Source: Hyphomicrobiales bacterium
GTDB taxonomy: Bacteria > Pseudomonadota > Alphaproteobacteria > Rhizobiales > Xanthobacteraceae
Assembly (NCBI GenBank): GCA_021730985.1
Contig: JAKFYI010000010.1
Span: 1-64,000 of the forward strand
Direction: 5' to 3'
DNA: 64,000 nt
Under the pieces are notes generated by a model. The model was not told the origin of the DNA. It saw only the letters and a program-made list of their open reading frames with translations, and made no database searches. Below are positions 1 to 8,695 of this stretch, one piece after another (position 1 is the stretch's first letter; every line of letters starts with the position of its first letter). Made by a program: the position numbers and the translations under genes.

Positions 1-273
1 AGGCGCAGCGGCCTACGTCATTGGCCGCGCGCATCCCGCAAGCGGCGATCTTCGGTAACGGAGATATCGCCGTGGATGCGCTTGGCGGGCCGCAAGGCTC
101 GCCCGGCAGGTCTCGTCAGCCTGCTGACCAAGGGCGGCGATCCGCCCTGGCGCCTCCCGGCGCTCCATCCCCTCAGGGGAAACGGAAAAAGGGGAAAGAC
201 GGCGCCGGTCCGTCTTGAAACAACCGGCGGCGGAGCGTTGGCTAGTTGCTGTTTGACAATCGAATCGGAAAAC
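1..273. other. Left edge, no confident gene
   Basis: I see no gene I can support here. In frame 2 the first 55 bases are open and end at a TAA at 56-58, which could be the last codons of a gene to the left on the + strand, but 18 residues are too few to identify. The frames that stay open further on have the Pro/Arg/Gly-rich composition typical of shadow frames in GC-rich DNA. A small hairpin (GGGCGG pairing with CCGCCC) lies near 130-150. It has no T-run, so it is not called a terminator. Confidence 0.4.
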
Positions 274-774
274 TCAGCGCCGCGTTTTGCGCTTGGCCTT
301 GCGCGCGGCGGGCTTGCGCTTCGCTGCCCGTGCAGTTTTCGCCGGCACCACGGCGATCGCCTCGATCTCGAACAGCGCGCCGTCGCGCGCCAGCTTTGAA
401 ATCTCGATCGCGGTCGAAGCCGGCGGCGCCTTGGTGTTCACGTACCTGTCGCGCACCTCGAAGAAGATCGGCAGGTGCGACATGTCGGTGAAGAAGTTGG
501 TGATCTTGACCACGTCCTTGAAGCCGGCGCCGACCGAGGCGAGCGCCGCCTTCATGTTCTCGAAGCACTGCGTTGCCTGGGCGCGGAAGTCGCCGGGCGC
601 ACCGGCGAACTGGCCGTCCGCCGTCATGCCGAGCTGGCCCGCAATGTAGATGGTACGGCCGGGACCGCTCGCCTCGACGACCATGGTGTAGCCGCGCGGC
701 GGCGGCATGGTGGATGGGTTGGAAAACCGAACGGTCACGAGCGCCTCCCTGGTGATTGTCGAATTGTTAGCCAT
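274..774 (-). CDS. RidA/YjgF-family protein with basic C-terminal tail
   Basis: The protein has 166 residues. The first roughly 140 form a RidA/YER057c/UK114 domain, recognisable from IYIAGQLGMTADG near the start and the FENMKAALASVGAGFKDVVK helix. RidA proteins are usually trimeric deaminases of reactive enamine/imine intermediates, or relatives with unknown substrates. An ATG at 774 is preferred over an in-frame GTG at 783; neither has a clear ribosome site. The last 20 or so residues are almost only Lys, Arg, Ala and Pro, beyond the usual length of about 130 residues, and this tail is unusual for the family. The substrate cannot be told. A second, unrelated-looking RidA paralogue lies at 22127-22519. 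Confidence 0.85.
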   Translation of the reverse strand: MANNSTITREALVTVRFSNPSTMPPPRGYTMVVEASGPGRTIYIAGQLGMTADGQFAGAPGDFRAQATQCFENMKAALASVGAGFKDVVKITNFFTDMSHLPIFFEVRDRYVNTKAPPASTAIEISKLARDGALFEIEAIAVVPAKTARAAKRKPAARKAKRKTRR

Positions 775-977
775 GTTTCGCACGCGGCGCGCATGCGAAG
801 GGGACTTTTCCCGGCTGTTTTCGGCGGCCGCCGCTCATGGGTCGTTTACTCCGTGCCGCTAGCGTGAACTGCCGGATTGGTTCCGCCGGTCCGGCCAAAA
901 AGCGCGCGCAACTTTTGTGACGGCTGTGCGTTTCCAAGCTGTCGCGGGGCCGCAAACGGCGGCCAGGGAGTGAAGCG

Positions 978-1721
978 GTGTTTCTTCAGTTACGGCGCAA
1001 GTCCTTCGGATCGGCCATTGCGGCTTGCGCGGCCGGTTTGGTGCTGTCCGCTGCGCCGGTTCAGCCGGCTTCCGCCCAGGGATTGTTCGAAGCCCTGTTC
1101 GGCGGCTTCGACCGCGCCATGCGCCGCGAGATGGCGCCCCGCGTCAGCGCCTACTCCGACCCCTCGGGCTATGACGATCGCCGCGAGCGCCGCGAATACG
1201 CCGGGCCCTCGTCCGGCTACTGCGTCCGCACCTGCGACGGCCGGTTCTTCCCGGTGAAGAGCAGCGGCAACATGACGGCGGCCGAGCTTTGCAAGTCGTT
1301 CTGCCCGGCAGCCAAGACCAAGATTTTTTCCGGCGGCAAGATCGATCATTCGGTGGCGCCCGACGGCCAGCGCTATGCCGATCTCGACAACGCGTTCCTC
1401 TACCGCGAGCGCACGGTCGAGAACTGCACCTGCAACGGCAAGGATGCCTACGGTCTCGTGACGCTCGACGTCGCCGACGATCCGACATTGAAGGCCGGCG
1501 ACATCATTGCGACCAACGAAGGCCTGGCGACCTACAACGGCAACAGGAAGTCCGCCGCTTCGGGCGAGTTCACCCCGATCGCCGAGTCCGGCGGTTCAAG
1601 CGAATGGCGGCTGCGCCTGATGTCGATCAAGGTGACGCCCGCGCCGCCGCGAACCGAGGCGCCCGTGCCCCTTGAGGAAAAGACCGCTGAGCGCAGCGAT
1701 CGCCGGCGCGCTCAGAGATAG
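978..1721 (+). CDS. DUF2865 secreted protein
   Basis: The product is 247 residues with an N-terminal signal peptide (basic MFLQLRRK, then a hydrophobic stretch ending near APVQPASAQ). The centre carries the DUF2865 pattern: YCVRTCDGRFFPV followed by a Cys-containing segment (ELCKSFCP) and ENCTCNGKDAYG. The even spacing of Cys pairs suggests disulfides in the periplasm. The function of the family is unknown. The start is GTG at 978, chosen because GGGAG sits seven bases before it. The 3' end overlaps the convergent oxidoreductase gene by 10 bp. Confidence 0.82.
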   Translation: MFLQLRRKSFGSAIAACAAGLVLSAAPVQPASAQGLFEALFGGFDRAMRREMAPRVSAYSDPSGYDDRRERREYAGPSSGYCVRTCDGRFFPVKSSGNMTAAELCKSFCPAAKTKIFSGGKIDHSVAPDGQRYADLDNAFLYRERTVENCTCNGKDAYGLVTLDVADDPTLKAGDIIATNEGLATYNGNRKSAASGEFTPIAESGGSSEWRLRLMSIKVTPAPPRTEAPVPLEEKTAERSDRRRAQR

Positions 1722-2803
1722 CTCACCACCTCGTCGGCCAGCGACAGCGACGACGTGAGTCCAGGCGATTCAATTCCGAACAGATGAACGAGGCCCGGCA
1801 GCCCATGCTGCTGCGGGCCTTCGATCATGAAGTCGGCGGCGGGCTCGCCGGGGCCTGTGAGCTTCGGCCGGATGCCTGCATAGTCCGGCTGCAGCGAGTT
1901 GTCGGGCAAGCCGGGCCAATAGCGGCGGATGCTGGCGTAGAACGACTGCGCGCGCGCCGGATTGACGTTGTAGTTCTCTTCCTCGATCCATTCGACGTCG
2001 GGACCGAAGCGCATGCGTCCGGCGAGATCGAGCGTCACATGGGTGCCGAGCCCGCCGTCGATGCGCGGCGCCGGATAGATCAGCCGAGAGAATACCGGGC
2101 GGCCCGCGTAGCCGAAGTAGTTGCCGCGCGCCATCACGAGCCGCGGCACCCGCTGCTGCGGATAGGCTTCGGTGTGCCGCGCCAGTTGCTGCGCACCCAG
2201 CCCCGCGGAATTGATGATCGCATCGACCGAAAGCTCGCCCGCCTCGCCGCCTGAGAAGTGCACCATCCAACCGGACTGGTTGCGGGTGATGCGCTCGATC
2301 CGCGTGTCAAACGCGATGGCGCCGCCGCGATCCTCGATGTCGCCGCGCAACGCGGTCATGAACTGGTGGCTGTCGATGATACCCGTTTCCGGTGAGCGCA
2401 GCGCCGCGACGCAATTCAGCGCTGGCTCCATCGCACGCGCCGCCGCGCCGTCGATCAGCTCGAAGCCCTCGACGCCGTTGGCCGCGCCCTGCTTGAGGAT
2501 CGCCTCCATCTTGGAGACTTCGGCATCCTCGGTGGCGACGATCAGCTTGCCGCACTTGCGATGCGGCACCCCGTGCGAGGCGCAGAACTCGTAGAGCATG
2601 CGGCGGCCGCGCGGACAGTGATGGGCACGCAGCGAGCCGGTCGGATAGTACATGCCGCCGTGGATCACCTCGGAATTGCGCGAGGATACGCCATTGCCGA
2701 TGCCCCGCGTCGCTTCGGCGACGATCACCTCATGGCCGGCGAGAGCCGCGGCGCGCGCCATCGCAAGCCCGACCACACCCGCGCCGACAACGAGAACCTG
2801 CAT
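1712..2803 (-). CDS. FAD-dependent oxidoreductase, L-2-hydroxyglutarate oxidase-like
   Basis: This is a 363-residue protein of the DAO superfamily. The N-terminus has the dinucleotide-binding motif VVGAGVVGLAMARAAALAG followed by an acidic residue at the end of strand 2 (VIVAE). The motif SRNSEVIHGGMYYP is characteristic of L-2-hydroxyglutarate dehydrogenase (LhgO) and its relatives, which oxidise 2-hydroxyacids with electrons passed to quinone or oxygen. The exact substrate is an inference. ATG at 2803 is preferred over TTG at 2806 because GGGGAGAAG lies at the right distance. No signal peptide is present, so it is cytoplasmic or membrane-associated. It converges on the DUF2865 gene with a 10 bp overlap. 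Confidence 0.83.
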   Translation of the reverse strand: MQVLVVGAGVVGLAMARAAALAGHEVIVAEATRGIGNGVSSRNSEVIHGGMYYPTGSLRAHHCPRGRRMLYEFCASHGVPHRKCGKLIVATEDAEVSKMEAILKQGAANGVEGFELIDGAAARAMEPALNCVAALRSPETGIIDSHQFMTALRGDIEDRGGAIAFDTRIERITRNQSGWMVHFSGGEAGELSVDAIINSAGLGAQQLARHTEAYPQQRVPRLVMARGNYFGYAGRPVFSRLIYPAPRIDGGLGTHVTLDLAGRMRFGPDVEWIEEENYNVNPARAQSFYASIRRYWPGLPDNSLQPDYAGIRPKLTGPGEPAADFMIEGPQQHGLPGLVHLFGIESPGLTSSLSLADEVVSYL

Positions 2804-2820
2804 CAATTTCTTCTCCCCGC

Positions 2821-2913
2821 CCTCATCCTGAGGAGCGGCGACAGCCGCGTCTCGAAGGATCGGGCGGCCTCGATCCTTCGAGACGCCCGCTTCGCAGGCT
2901 CCTCAGGATGAGG
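2821..2913. repeat. Intergenic palindrome, family A copy 1
   Basis: A nested inverted repeat. The outer arms begin CCTCATCCTGAGGAGC and end GCTCCTCAGGATGAGG; the inner arms pair GCGTCTCGAAGGATC with GATCCTTCGAGACGC. A second copy with the same outer arms and a diverged middle is at 45778-45869, so this is a dispersed element rather than a chance hairpin. It lies just upstream of the FAD oxidoreductase start and downstream of pckA. Confidence 0.9.
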
Positions 2914-2941
2914 CCGGGTTGGATTGAATCCCGTAGCAATG

Positions 2942-2969
2942 AAAAAGGCGGCCGTGAAGGCCGCCTTTT
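2942..2969 (-). terminator. Rho-independent terminator of pckA
   Basis: Read on the minus strand, the stem GGCGGCC, loop TTCAC and stem GGCCGCC are flanked by A and T runs (AAAA before, TTTT after). It lies 20 bp after the pckA stop codon, in the correct orientation. Confidence 0.85.
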
Positions 2970-2989
2970 GAGGTTGAATTCGAAAGCGG

Positions 2990-4609
2990 CTACTCCGCCG
3001 CCAGCCGGACTTCCGGAGCGGCGGCGCGCACTTCGGCGTCCACCGTCTGCTCGTACTTGGTGAAGTTCTTCTGGAACATGCCGACCAGCTTGCGGGCGGT
3101 CTCGTCGAACGCCTTCTTGTCGGCCCAGGTCTGATCCGGGTTGAGCAGCTTGGTGTCGATGCCCGGCACCGCCGTCGGCACCGAGAAGCCGAAATACGGG
3201 TCGGTGCGGAACTGGGCGTTCTTCAGCGAGCCGTCGAGGGCGCCCGTGACCAGCGCGCGCGTCACCTTGATCGGCATGCGCGAGCCGACGCCGTAGATGC
3301 CGCCGGTCCAGCCCGAGTTGACCAGCCAGCAGTCCACCTTGTGCTTGGCGATGTAGTCGCGCAGCAGCCGGCCGTACTCGGCGGGCGGACGCGGCAGGAA
3401 CGGCGCGCCGAAGCAGGTGGAAAACTCTGGTTCAACACCAACAAGTCCCTTCTCGGTGCCGGCCACTTTCGCGGTGTAGCCCGACAGGAAGTGGTACATC
3501 GCCTGCGCCGGCGAAAGCTTAGCGATCGGCGGCATCACGCCGTAGGCGTCGGCGGTGAGGAAGATGATGTTCTTCGGATGCCCGGCCATGCCGGTTTCCG
3601 ACGCATTCGGGATCGACTCCAGCGGATAAGCCGAACGGGTGTTCTCGGTCAGCTTGTCACTGTCGTAGTCCGGGATGCGGGTCACCGGATCGAACACCAC
3701 GTTCTCCAGCACGGCGCCGAACTTGTTCGTCGCGTCCCAGATCTCGGGCTCGGCTTCCTTGGACAGCTTGATGGTCTTGGCGTAGCAGCCGCCCTCGAAA
3801 TTGAAGATGCCGTTCGGCGACCAGCCGGTCTCGTCATCGCCGATCAGGGTGCGGTTCGGGTCGGCGGACAGCGTGGTCTTGCCGGTACCGGACAGGCCGA
3901 AGAACAGCGCACTGTCGCCCGCCTTGCCGACGTTGGCGGAGCAATGCATCGGCATCACGCCTTGCGCGGGCAGATAGTAGTTCAGCGTCGTGAACACTGA
4001 CTTCTTCATCTCGCCCGCGTAGGACGAGCCGCAGATCAGCACGATCTTACGGGTGAAATCGATCGCCACCATCGTGTCGGAGCCGTCGCGGCCACCGTGA
4101 CGCTTGGCGTCCGGCTTGAACGACGGCAGGTCGATGATGGTCATGTCCGCGGTGAAGCTCTTCAGCTCCTCGACCTTCGGACGGATCAGCAGCGTGCGGA
4201 TGAACAGCGAGTGCCAGGCGTACTCGGTGTAGACGCGGACCTTGATGCGGTACTGCGGATCGGCGCCGCCGTAGAGATCCTGCGCGAACAGCGACTTGCC
4301 TTTCGCATGCGCCAGGAAGTCCTGGTACATGATTTCGAACTGCTCTTTGCTCTGCTTGCGGTTGCCGTCCCACCAGACCGTGTTCTCGGTCAGCGCATCG
4401 ACCACCGTGTGCTTGTCCTTGGGCGAGCGGCCGGTGTGGTGGCCGGTCTCGGCGCACAGCGCGCCGCCGGCGACGATGGTCGCCTCGCCGTTGCGGATGG
4501 CGTGCTCATAGAGCGGGGCGTCGGTCAGGTTCCAGTGGACCGCGGCGAGATCTTTCAAGCCGAATTTGTCTGCGCCAAAGGCGCTGTTGCGCAAACCCGT
4601 CTCTTTCAC
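2990..4609 (-). CDS. pckA: Phosphoenolpyruvate carboxykinase (ATP)
   Basis: This enzyme converts oxaloacetate and ATP to phosphoenolpyruvate, CO2 and ADP, the first committed step of gluconeogenesis from organic acids. The 539-residue protein matches the usual length. The P-loop GLSGTGKT is at about residues 238-245, followed by the metal-binding DDETGW segment; the substrate motif GRSPKDK is near the N-terminus. GTG at 4609 is chosen over the upstream ATG at 4630 because AGGAGG precedes it by six bases and the family normally begins (M)xETGxRNxAFGADK. In many Rhizobiales pckA lies beside chvI/chvG and responds to them; here about 5 kb of other genes separate them. A terminator follows the stop. 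Confidence 0.97.
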   Translation of the reverse strand: MKETGLRNSAFGADKFGLKDLAAVHWNLTDAPLYEHAIRNGEATIVAGGALCAETGHHTGRSPKDKHTVVDALTENTVWWDGNRKQSKEQFEIMYQDFLAHAKGKSLFAQDLYGGADPQYRIKVRVYTEYAWHSLFIRTLLIRPKVEELKSFTADMTIIDLPSFKPDAKRHGGRDGSDTMVAIDFTRKIVLICGSSYAGEMKKSVFTTLNYYLPAQGVMPMHCSANVGKAGDSALFFGLSGTGKTTLSADPNRTLIGDDETGWSPNGIFNFEGGCYAKTIKLSKEAEPEIWDATNKFGAVLENVVFDPVTRIPDYDSDKLTENTRSAYPLESIPNASETGMAGHPKNIIFLTADAYGVMPPIAKLSPAQAMYHFLSGYTAKVAGTEKGLVGVEPEFSTCFGAPFLPRPPAEYGRLLRDYIAKHKVDCWLVNSGWTGGIYGVGSRMPIKVTRALVTGALDGSLKNAQFRTDPYFGFSVPTAVPGIDTKLLNPDQTWADKKAFDETARKLVGMFQKNFTKYEQTVDAEVRAAAPEVRLAAE

Positions 4610-4869
4610 GGAAATCCTCCTCGCACGCATCCGGCGTGGTGCCGCCGGAATCCCTGGGTTGGCCGTCTCAGGCGGCCGTTGATTGTAGCCCGAGCCCCAC
4701 CGAAGGGCGACCGTATAGTCACCCTCCGGTCATCTGCCAAGACCAATTGGACGCGGGTCGGCGATGGCCGGCGCTTTTGATCGAGATCAACGACAATGTC
4801 CGCGCCAATCGCCGCAGGTAACCTTACCGCAGGCCGGTTCCGCGCCCTGTTCGTTGCGCTGCAACACGA

Positions 4870-5889
4870 TCAGTCGGACAGCCCCTTGCTCACCAGCCAC
4901 TTCTGGATGACTTCGGCGATCTGATCGCTGTTCTTGTCCTGCATCATCATGTGGGAATTGCCCTTGATGCCGATGTCCGGGAGGTTGATCCAGTCCGCGC
5001 TGCCGCCGGCCTTCTTGATGGCCTCGCCGTAGGCCATGTCGACTTTCTTGAAAGTCGACCAGCGCGGGTGCTGATCGACGTAGTCGCCGAAAATCTGCAG
5101 AACCGGCACGTCCTTCAGCTTGCCGGCGTTGGCTATATTGCCCGCGGTGGCCGATTCCACGGCGACGATGCCCTTGATCTTGTCGGGACGCTGCTCGGCG
5201 ACCTGGAATCCGAACGCGCCGCCCTGGCTGTGCAGCAGCATGACGCAGGGGCAGATCTTGTCGATCAGAGCGAGATAGGCGGCGACGATCGCCTTGTCGG
5301 TGGAGAGCCACCGGGGCACCGCCTGCTTCATGTAGTTCTCGTAGGCATCCACCGGGAACGCGCTGCCGGGAAGCGGCTTGCGCTTGGAGGGGTCGGAGTT
5401 CCATGAGCCCTCGCCCTCCCCGATCCGAAAGCGCTCGTAGGGATCCTGGTAGGTCAGGAAGATCGGCGCGTCGGTCCAGACGTCCGGGCTGGCGAAACCC
5501 GCGCGGCCGCGCTCCACCGCATCGGAGTTGTAGACGTCCCAGCCTTTGCGAACGAAATAGTTGAGCCAGCCGTCGCGGCCATCCGGCGTCGATTCGTAGG
5601 TGACACCGGTGAGTCCGCCGCCGTGCCACATGAGTAATGGGTATCTTCCCTTCTTGTTCTTCGGCAGGAAGAACTGAACGTACATCTGCTCGACGATGTA
5701 CTGGCCGTTCGGATCGAGCTTGGTCATCGGCCCGCCGGGCTGACGCTGTATCATCCGCACTTCTTTGTCTTTCACCTCGGCGATGCGGCCGCCGACGTGA
5801 AACGAGCCCATGCCGCGCAGCACGATGTCTTCGGCTGCGGCAGGGAGTGCGAGAAGTGCGAGTCCCAAGCCAATCAAAATGCGACGCAT
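4870..5889 (-). CDS. Secreted alpha/beta hydrolase, esterase-713-like (copy 1)
   Basis: A 339-residue exported alpha/beta hydrolase. The signal peptide (MRRILIGLGLALLALPAAAE) is clear, and ATG at 5889 has AGGGGAG just upstream. The nucleophile sits in LLHSQGG. A Glu 24 residues later (VAVES) and a late His (KGNSHMMM) complete a Ser-Glu-His set spaced as I recall for bacterial esterase 713 (Ser206, Glu230). The classic GxSxG is altered at its first Gly. Likely a periplasmic ester hydrolase of unknown substrate. It is a tandem paralogue of the next gene upstream (5965-6987), same strand, separated by 75 bp holding a small palindrome. Confidence 0.8.
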   Translation of the reverse strand: MRRILIGLGLALLALPAAAEDIVLRGMGSFHVGGRIAEVKDKEVRMIQRQPGGPMTKLDPNGQYIVEQMYVQFFLPKNKKGRYPLLMWHGGGLTGVTYESTPDGRDGWLNYFVRKGWDVYNSDAVERGRAGFASPDVWTDAPIFLTYQDPYERFRIGEGEGSWNSDPSKRKPLPGSAFPVDAYENYMKQAVPRWLSTDKAIVAAYLALIDKICPCVMLLHSQGGAFGFQVAEQRPDKIKGIVAVESATAGNIANAGKLKDVPVLQIFGDYVDQHPRWSTFKKVDMAYGEAIKKAGGSADWINLPDIGIKGNSHMMMQDKNSDQIAEVIQKWLVSKGLSD

Positions 5890-5915
5890 GACGCTCCCCT
5901 TTTGCACGCAGTGCC

Positions 5916-5946
5916 CGTCATAGCCGGGACAAACCCGGCCATGACG
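5916..5946. repeat. Short palindrome, family E-like (CGTCAT...ATGACG)
   Basis: An inverted repeat with arms beginning CGTCATAGCCGGG and ending CCCGGCCATGACG. It lies between the tandem esterase genes. Its outer sequence matches the larger element at 43340-43420. It could also act as a weak transcription stop for the upstream esterase gene, but there is no T-run. Confidence 0.7.
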
Positions 5947-5964
5947 TCGTGGTGAGTGCGGCGA

Positions 5965-6987
5965 TCAATCCACCAACCCCTTGCTGACGAGCCACTTCTG
6001 GATCAGGTCCGCGACCTGATCGCTGTTCTTGTCCATCATCACCATATGCGAATTGCCCTTGAGACCCACGTCGGGCAGATCGACGAGGTCCAGGCTGCCG
6101 CCCGCGGCCTTGAATGCGGCCTGATATTTGACGCTGTTCTCGCGAATGTTTTTCCAGCGCGGATGATCCTTGGCGTTGTCGCCGATGATCACCATGATCG
6201 GCGTGTCCTTCACCGACGCCGCCTTGCTCGCATCGCCGCCGAGCGTCGGCTCGACTGCGATCAGCGCCTTCACCTTGTCGGGCCGCGCCTCCAGCACCTT
6301 GTAGCCGAACGTGCCCGACTGGCTGTGCACCAGCACAACGCACGGGCAAATCCTATCGACCAACTCGATGTAGGCTTTGATGATCTCGTTGTCGGTCGTG
6401 ACCCAGCGCGGTACGCCCTGCTTCATGAACTGCGGATAAGCCTCGATCGGGAATTGCGCGCCGTCGTAATTCTTGCGCTTCGACGCATCGTCGCTCCAAG
6501 AGCCTATCGGCCCGATGCGGAAGCGTTCCCACGGATCGCCGAACGGCAACACCATCGCGTCACCCTTGAACGTGCTGGTCCAGCCGGAGCGCCCGCGCTC
6601 CATCGCGTCCGACACGTAGGTGTCCCAGCCCTTGCGGATGAAATACTGCATCCAGCCGTCGCCGCCATCGGGCTTGGTCTCGTATGTGACGCCGGACAGG
6701 CCGCCGCCGTGCCACAGCAGGATCGGCAGCTTTCCCTTCTTGTTCTGCGGCAGGAAGTACTGAACGTACATCTGCTCGACCTGGTACTTGCCGTTGGGAT
6801 CGACCTTGGCCGGCACGCCGCCTGGGGTAAACACCACCTCTTTGACCGGCTGGCCGGTGATCTCGATCATCCGCCCGCCGATGTGGAACGAGCCCATGTC
6901 TCGCAGAGCGATTGGCTCTTTCTTCGCTTGCGCGATGGCAGGTGTGGCAGCGAGCGCAAGCAGCAGACCTACGATAGGGCGACGCAT
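5965..6987 (-). CDS. Secreted alpha/beta hydrolase, esterase-713-like (copy 2)
   Basis: A 340-residue paralogue of the neighbouring esterase, similar over its whole length. It has a signal peptide (MRRPIVGLLLALAATPAIAQ) and a good ribosome site (GGGGAGG before ATG at 6987). Shared landmarks are MGSFHIGGR near the N-terminus, LLWHGGGLSGVTYE (oxyanion region) and the end segment KGNSHMVMMDKNSDQ. The nucleophile motif is VHSQSG, so the residue after Gln differs from copy 1; the acidic residue is again 24 positions after Ser. Both genes probably form one transcript. The tandem arrangement points to gene duplication followed by divergence of the active-site loop. The substrate is unknown. Confidence 0.8.
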   Translation of the reverse strand: MRRPIVGLLLALAATPAIAQAKKEPIALRDMGSFHIGGRMIEITGQPVKEVVFTPGGVPAKVDPNGKYQVEQMYVQYFLPQNKKGKLPILLWHGGGLSGVTYETKPDGGDGWMQYFIRKGWDTYVSDAMERGRSGWTSTFKGDAMVLPFGDPWERFRIGPIGSWSDDASKRKNYDGAQFPIEAYPQFMKQGVPRWVTTDNEIIKAYIELVDRICPCVVLVHSQSGTFGYKVLEARPDKVKALIAVEPTLGGDASKAASVKDTPIMVIIGDNAKDHPRWKNIRENSVKYQAAFKAAGGSLDLVDLPDVGLKGNSHMVMMDKNSDQVADLIQKWLVSKGLVD

Positions 6988-7152
6988 TCAATCCTCCCCT
7001 GTAAACACCTTTTTGTCGCCTTAGCTTTGCACAAATGAAAACGCCGTTGCCACTGTGGGCATGCGGTGGGCAAGCACCTCGACCGCCAGAGCCGCCCCTT
7101 CCGTGACACTTGTCAAAACCGCTACCATGCCCCGCGAAAGCTGGGGGACAGC

Positions 7153-8139
7153 ATGCTGCGGCGTGATTTCATAACCTTGGCTGCCGGTGCGGTCGCTTGG
7201 CCGATGACGGCGCAGGCACAGCCATCGCGGGTTCGCCGCATCGGGGTGCTTATGGGCGTCCCGGAAAAGGACACTGAAGGACGGGCTCGTATCGCAGCCT
7301 TGCACCAGGCACTTCAGGAACTAGGCTGGCAGGACGGTCGCAACTTACGAATTGAGTATCGTTGGGCTGCCGCGGACGTCGAGCGAGCGCGTGTCCTTGC
7401 AGCGGAAATGGCCGGGCTCGGACTTGAAGTCGTTGTGGCGAACAGCACATCGGTCGTTGCGGCCTTACAGCGTCAAGCACAAGCCACTCCGGTCGTGTTC
7501 ATTGTAGGAATTGACGCGGTCGCCAGCGGCTTCGTCGCAAGCCTTGCGAAGCCTGGCGGCAACATCACGGGCCTGACGACGTTCGAGCCCGAGATGAGTG
7601 GCAAGTGGCTGGGCCTCCTCAAAGAGGTCGCACCGAGCATTGCGCGCGTTACGCTGATGTACAATCCCGCAACACAAACGGCGCATCAGGCCTTTTCCCG
7701 CTCGATTCAGGAGGCCGCTTCCTCGTTGTCGGTAGAAGCGACCGCAGGCCCGGTCAGTGATCGGGACCAGATCGTCGAAGCCATCGTAGCCGCTGGCAGG
7801 ACGCCCAACAGCAGCCTGATCGTAGTGCCGGACGTTTTCACATCGGCCCATGCAGCGCTGATTATCGAGTCAGCGGCGAAAGCGCGTTTACCTGCGATAT
7901 ATCCATTCACGTTTTTCGCGAGGCGCGGAGGATTCATGAGCTACGGCGTCGACGTCGCCGATCTTTTTCGGCGCTCGGCACTTTATGTGGACCGAATTCT
8001 CAAAGGCGAGAAGGCCGCTGACCTCCCCGTGCAAACTCCAAACAAGTTTCAATGGGCGATCAACCTGAGGACTGCAAAGACGCTTGGCCTGGAACTGCCG
8101 CCGAGCGTAATTGCCCGCGCCGATGAGGTGATCGACTAG
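7153..8139 (+). CDS. ABC transporter substrate-binding protein (TrpX/DUF534 type)
   Basis: A 328-residue periplasmic binding protein. The N-terminus MLRRDFITLAAGAVAWP has an RRDF twin-arginine-like motif. The body follows the ABC_sub_bind family: RRIGVLMG, LGWQDGRNLRIEYRWA, GFVASLAKPGGNITGLTTFEPEMSGK. ATG at 7153 has GGGGGA upstream. No permease or ATPase gene is adjacent, so it is an orphan here. Such orphans are common in Bradyrhizobium relatives and their ligands are mostly unknown. It is divergent from the esterase pair and convergent with the next gene, from which its stop is separated by only 2 bp. Confidence 0.85.
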   Translation: MLRRDFITLAAGAVAWPMTAQAQPSRVRRIGVLMGVPEKDTEGRARIAALHQALQELGWQDGRNLRIEYRWAAADVERARVLAAEMAGLGLEVVVANSTSVVAALQRQAQATPVVFIVGIDAVASGFVASLAKPGGNITGLTTFEPEMSGKWLGLLKEVAPSIARVTLMYNPATQTAHQAFSRSIQEAASSLSVEATAGPVSDRDQIVEAIVAAGRTPNSSLIVVPDVFTSAHAALIIESAAKARLPAIYPFTFFARRGGFMSYGVDVADLFRRSALYVDRILKGEKAADLPVQTPNKFQWAINLRTAKTLGLELPPSVIARADEVID

Positions 8140-8141
8140 TG

Positions 8142-8660
8142 CTAGCGCGTCTCGATGCCCGCGATGTCGGCAAGACGGCGCAGGAAGCCCTCGAAATTGT
8201 TCGCGGTCCATTCGCGCTTGGGCGAGTCGCTGACCAGGCTGAAGCTTTTGCCGGGGCCGATCAATCGTGCCTCTATCGTGTACATCGTGGTGTTGTCGGC
8301 CCAGTCCACCTCACGGGCGATCTGAAACACGCGCACGCCCTCGATTGTCCGCTGCTTTGCCTCGACGAGCCGCGCCTCCCGGATGCGGCCCTTTCCGGTG
8401 TTGAGCTGGACCAGACCCCGGTGATGCTTTTCGAACTCGGCCATTGTGAGTGCCGGCCGGTGTGGCTGCGGCTTGTAGCTGACCACGGACCCTGCGGCGC
8501 ATATCTTGCTCGCACAGCGATAGGTGACGACGCCGTCGTCACCGGCGTCCTGACGCCATCCCTCGATTGAAAGCGCAATCACCTCCTGGGCCTGCGCGGC
8601 CGGACCAGCGCCGAGCGCCAACGCGGCTGCAACGCACGCCATCCGCAACGCGGAACCCAT
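8142..8660 (-). CDS. Secreted hypothetical protein
   Basis: A 172-residue protein that I do not recognise. ATG at 8660 (MGSALRMACVAAALALG) is supported by GGGGAG upstream and begins a signal peptide cleaved near AAQAQ. The mature part contains two Cys (YRCASKICAAG), which may form a disulfide, and a mixed strand pattern without transmembrane segments. A longer reading from further upstream would only add Arg-rich sequence with no domain, so it was rejected. It lies 35 bp downstream of the HugZ-like gene on the same strand and may be cotranscribed with it. Confidence 0.7.
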   Translation of the reverse strand: MGSALRMACVAAALALGAGPAAQAQEVIALSIEGWRQDAGDDGVVTYRCASKICAAGSVVSYKPQPHRPALTMAEFEKHHRGLVQLNTGKGRIREARLVEAKQRTIEGVRVFQIAREVDWADNTTMYTIEARLIGPGKSFSLVSDSPKREWTANNFEGFLRRLADIAGIETR

Positions 8661-8695
8661 GATCGTCTCCCCAACAATCACCTCGAACCGTCCGA

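Noticed and set aside
21-399. Two overlapping + strand frames at the left edge as genes
   Set aside because: Composition is shadow-like, both lack a ribosome site, and the second overlaps the RidA gene on the opposite strand.
4787-5629. A 280-residue minus-strand frame
   Set aside because: It overlaps the esterase gene in another frame and is Arg/Gln-rich without domains; the esterase with its signal peptide and active-site blocks is the real gene.
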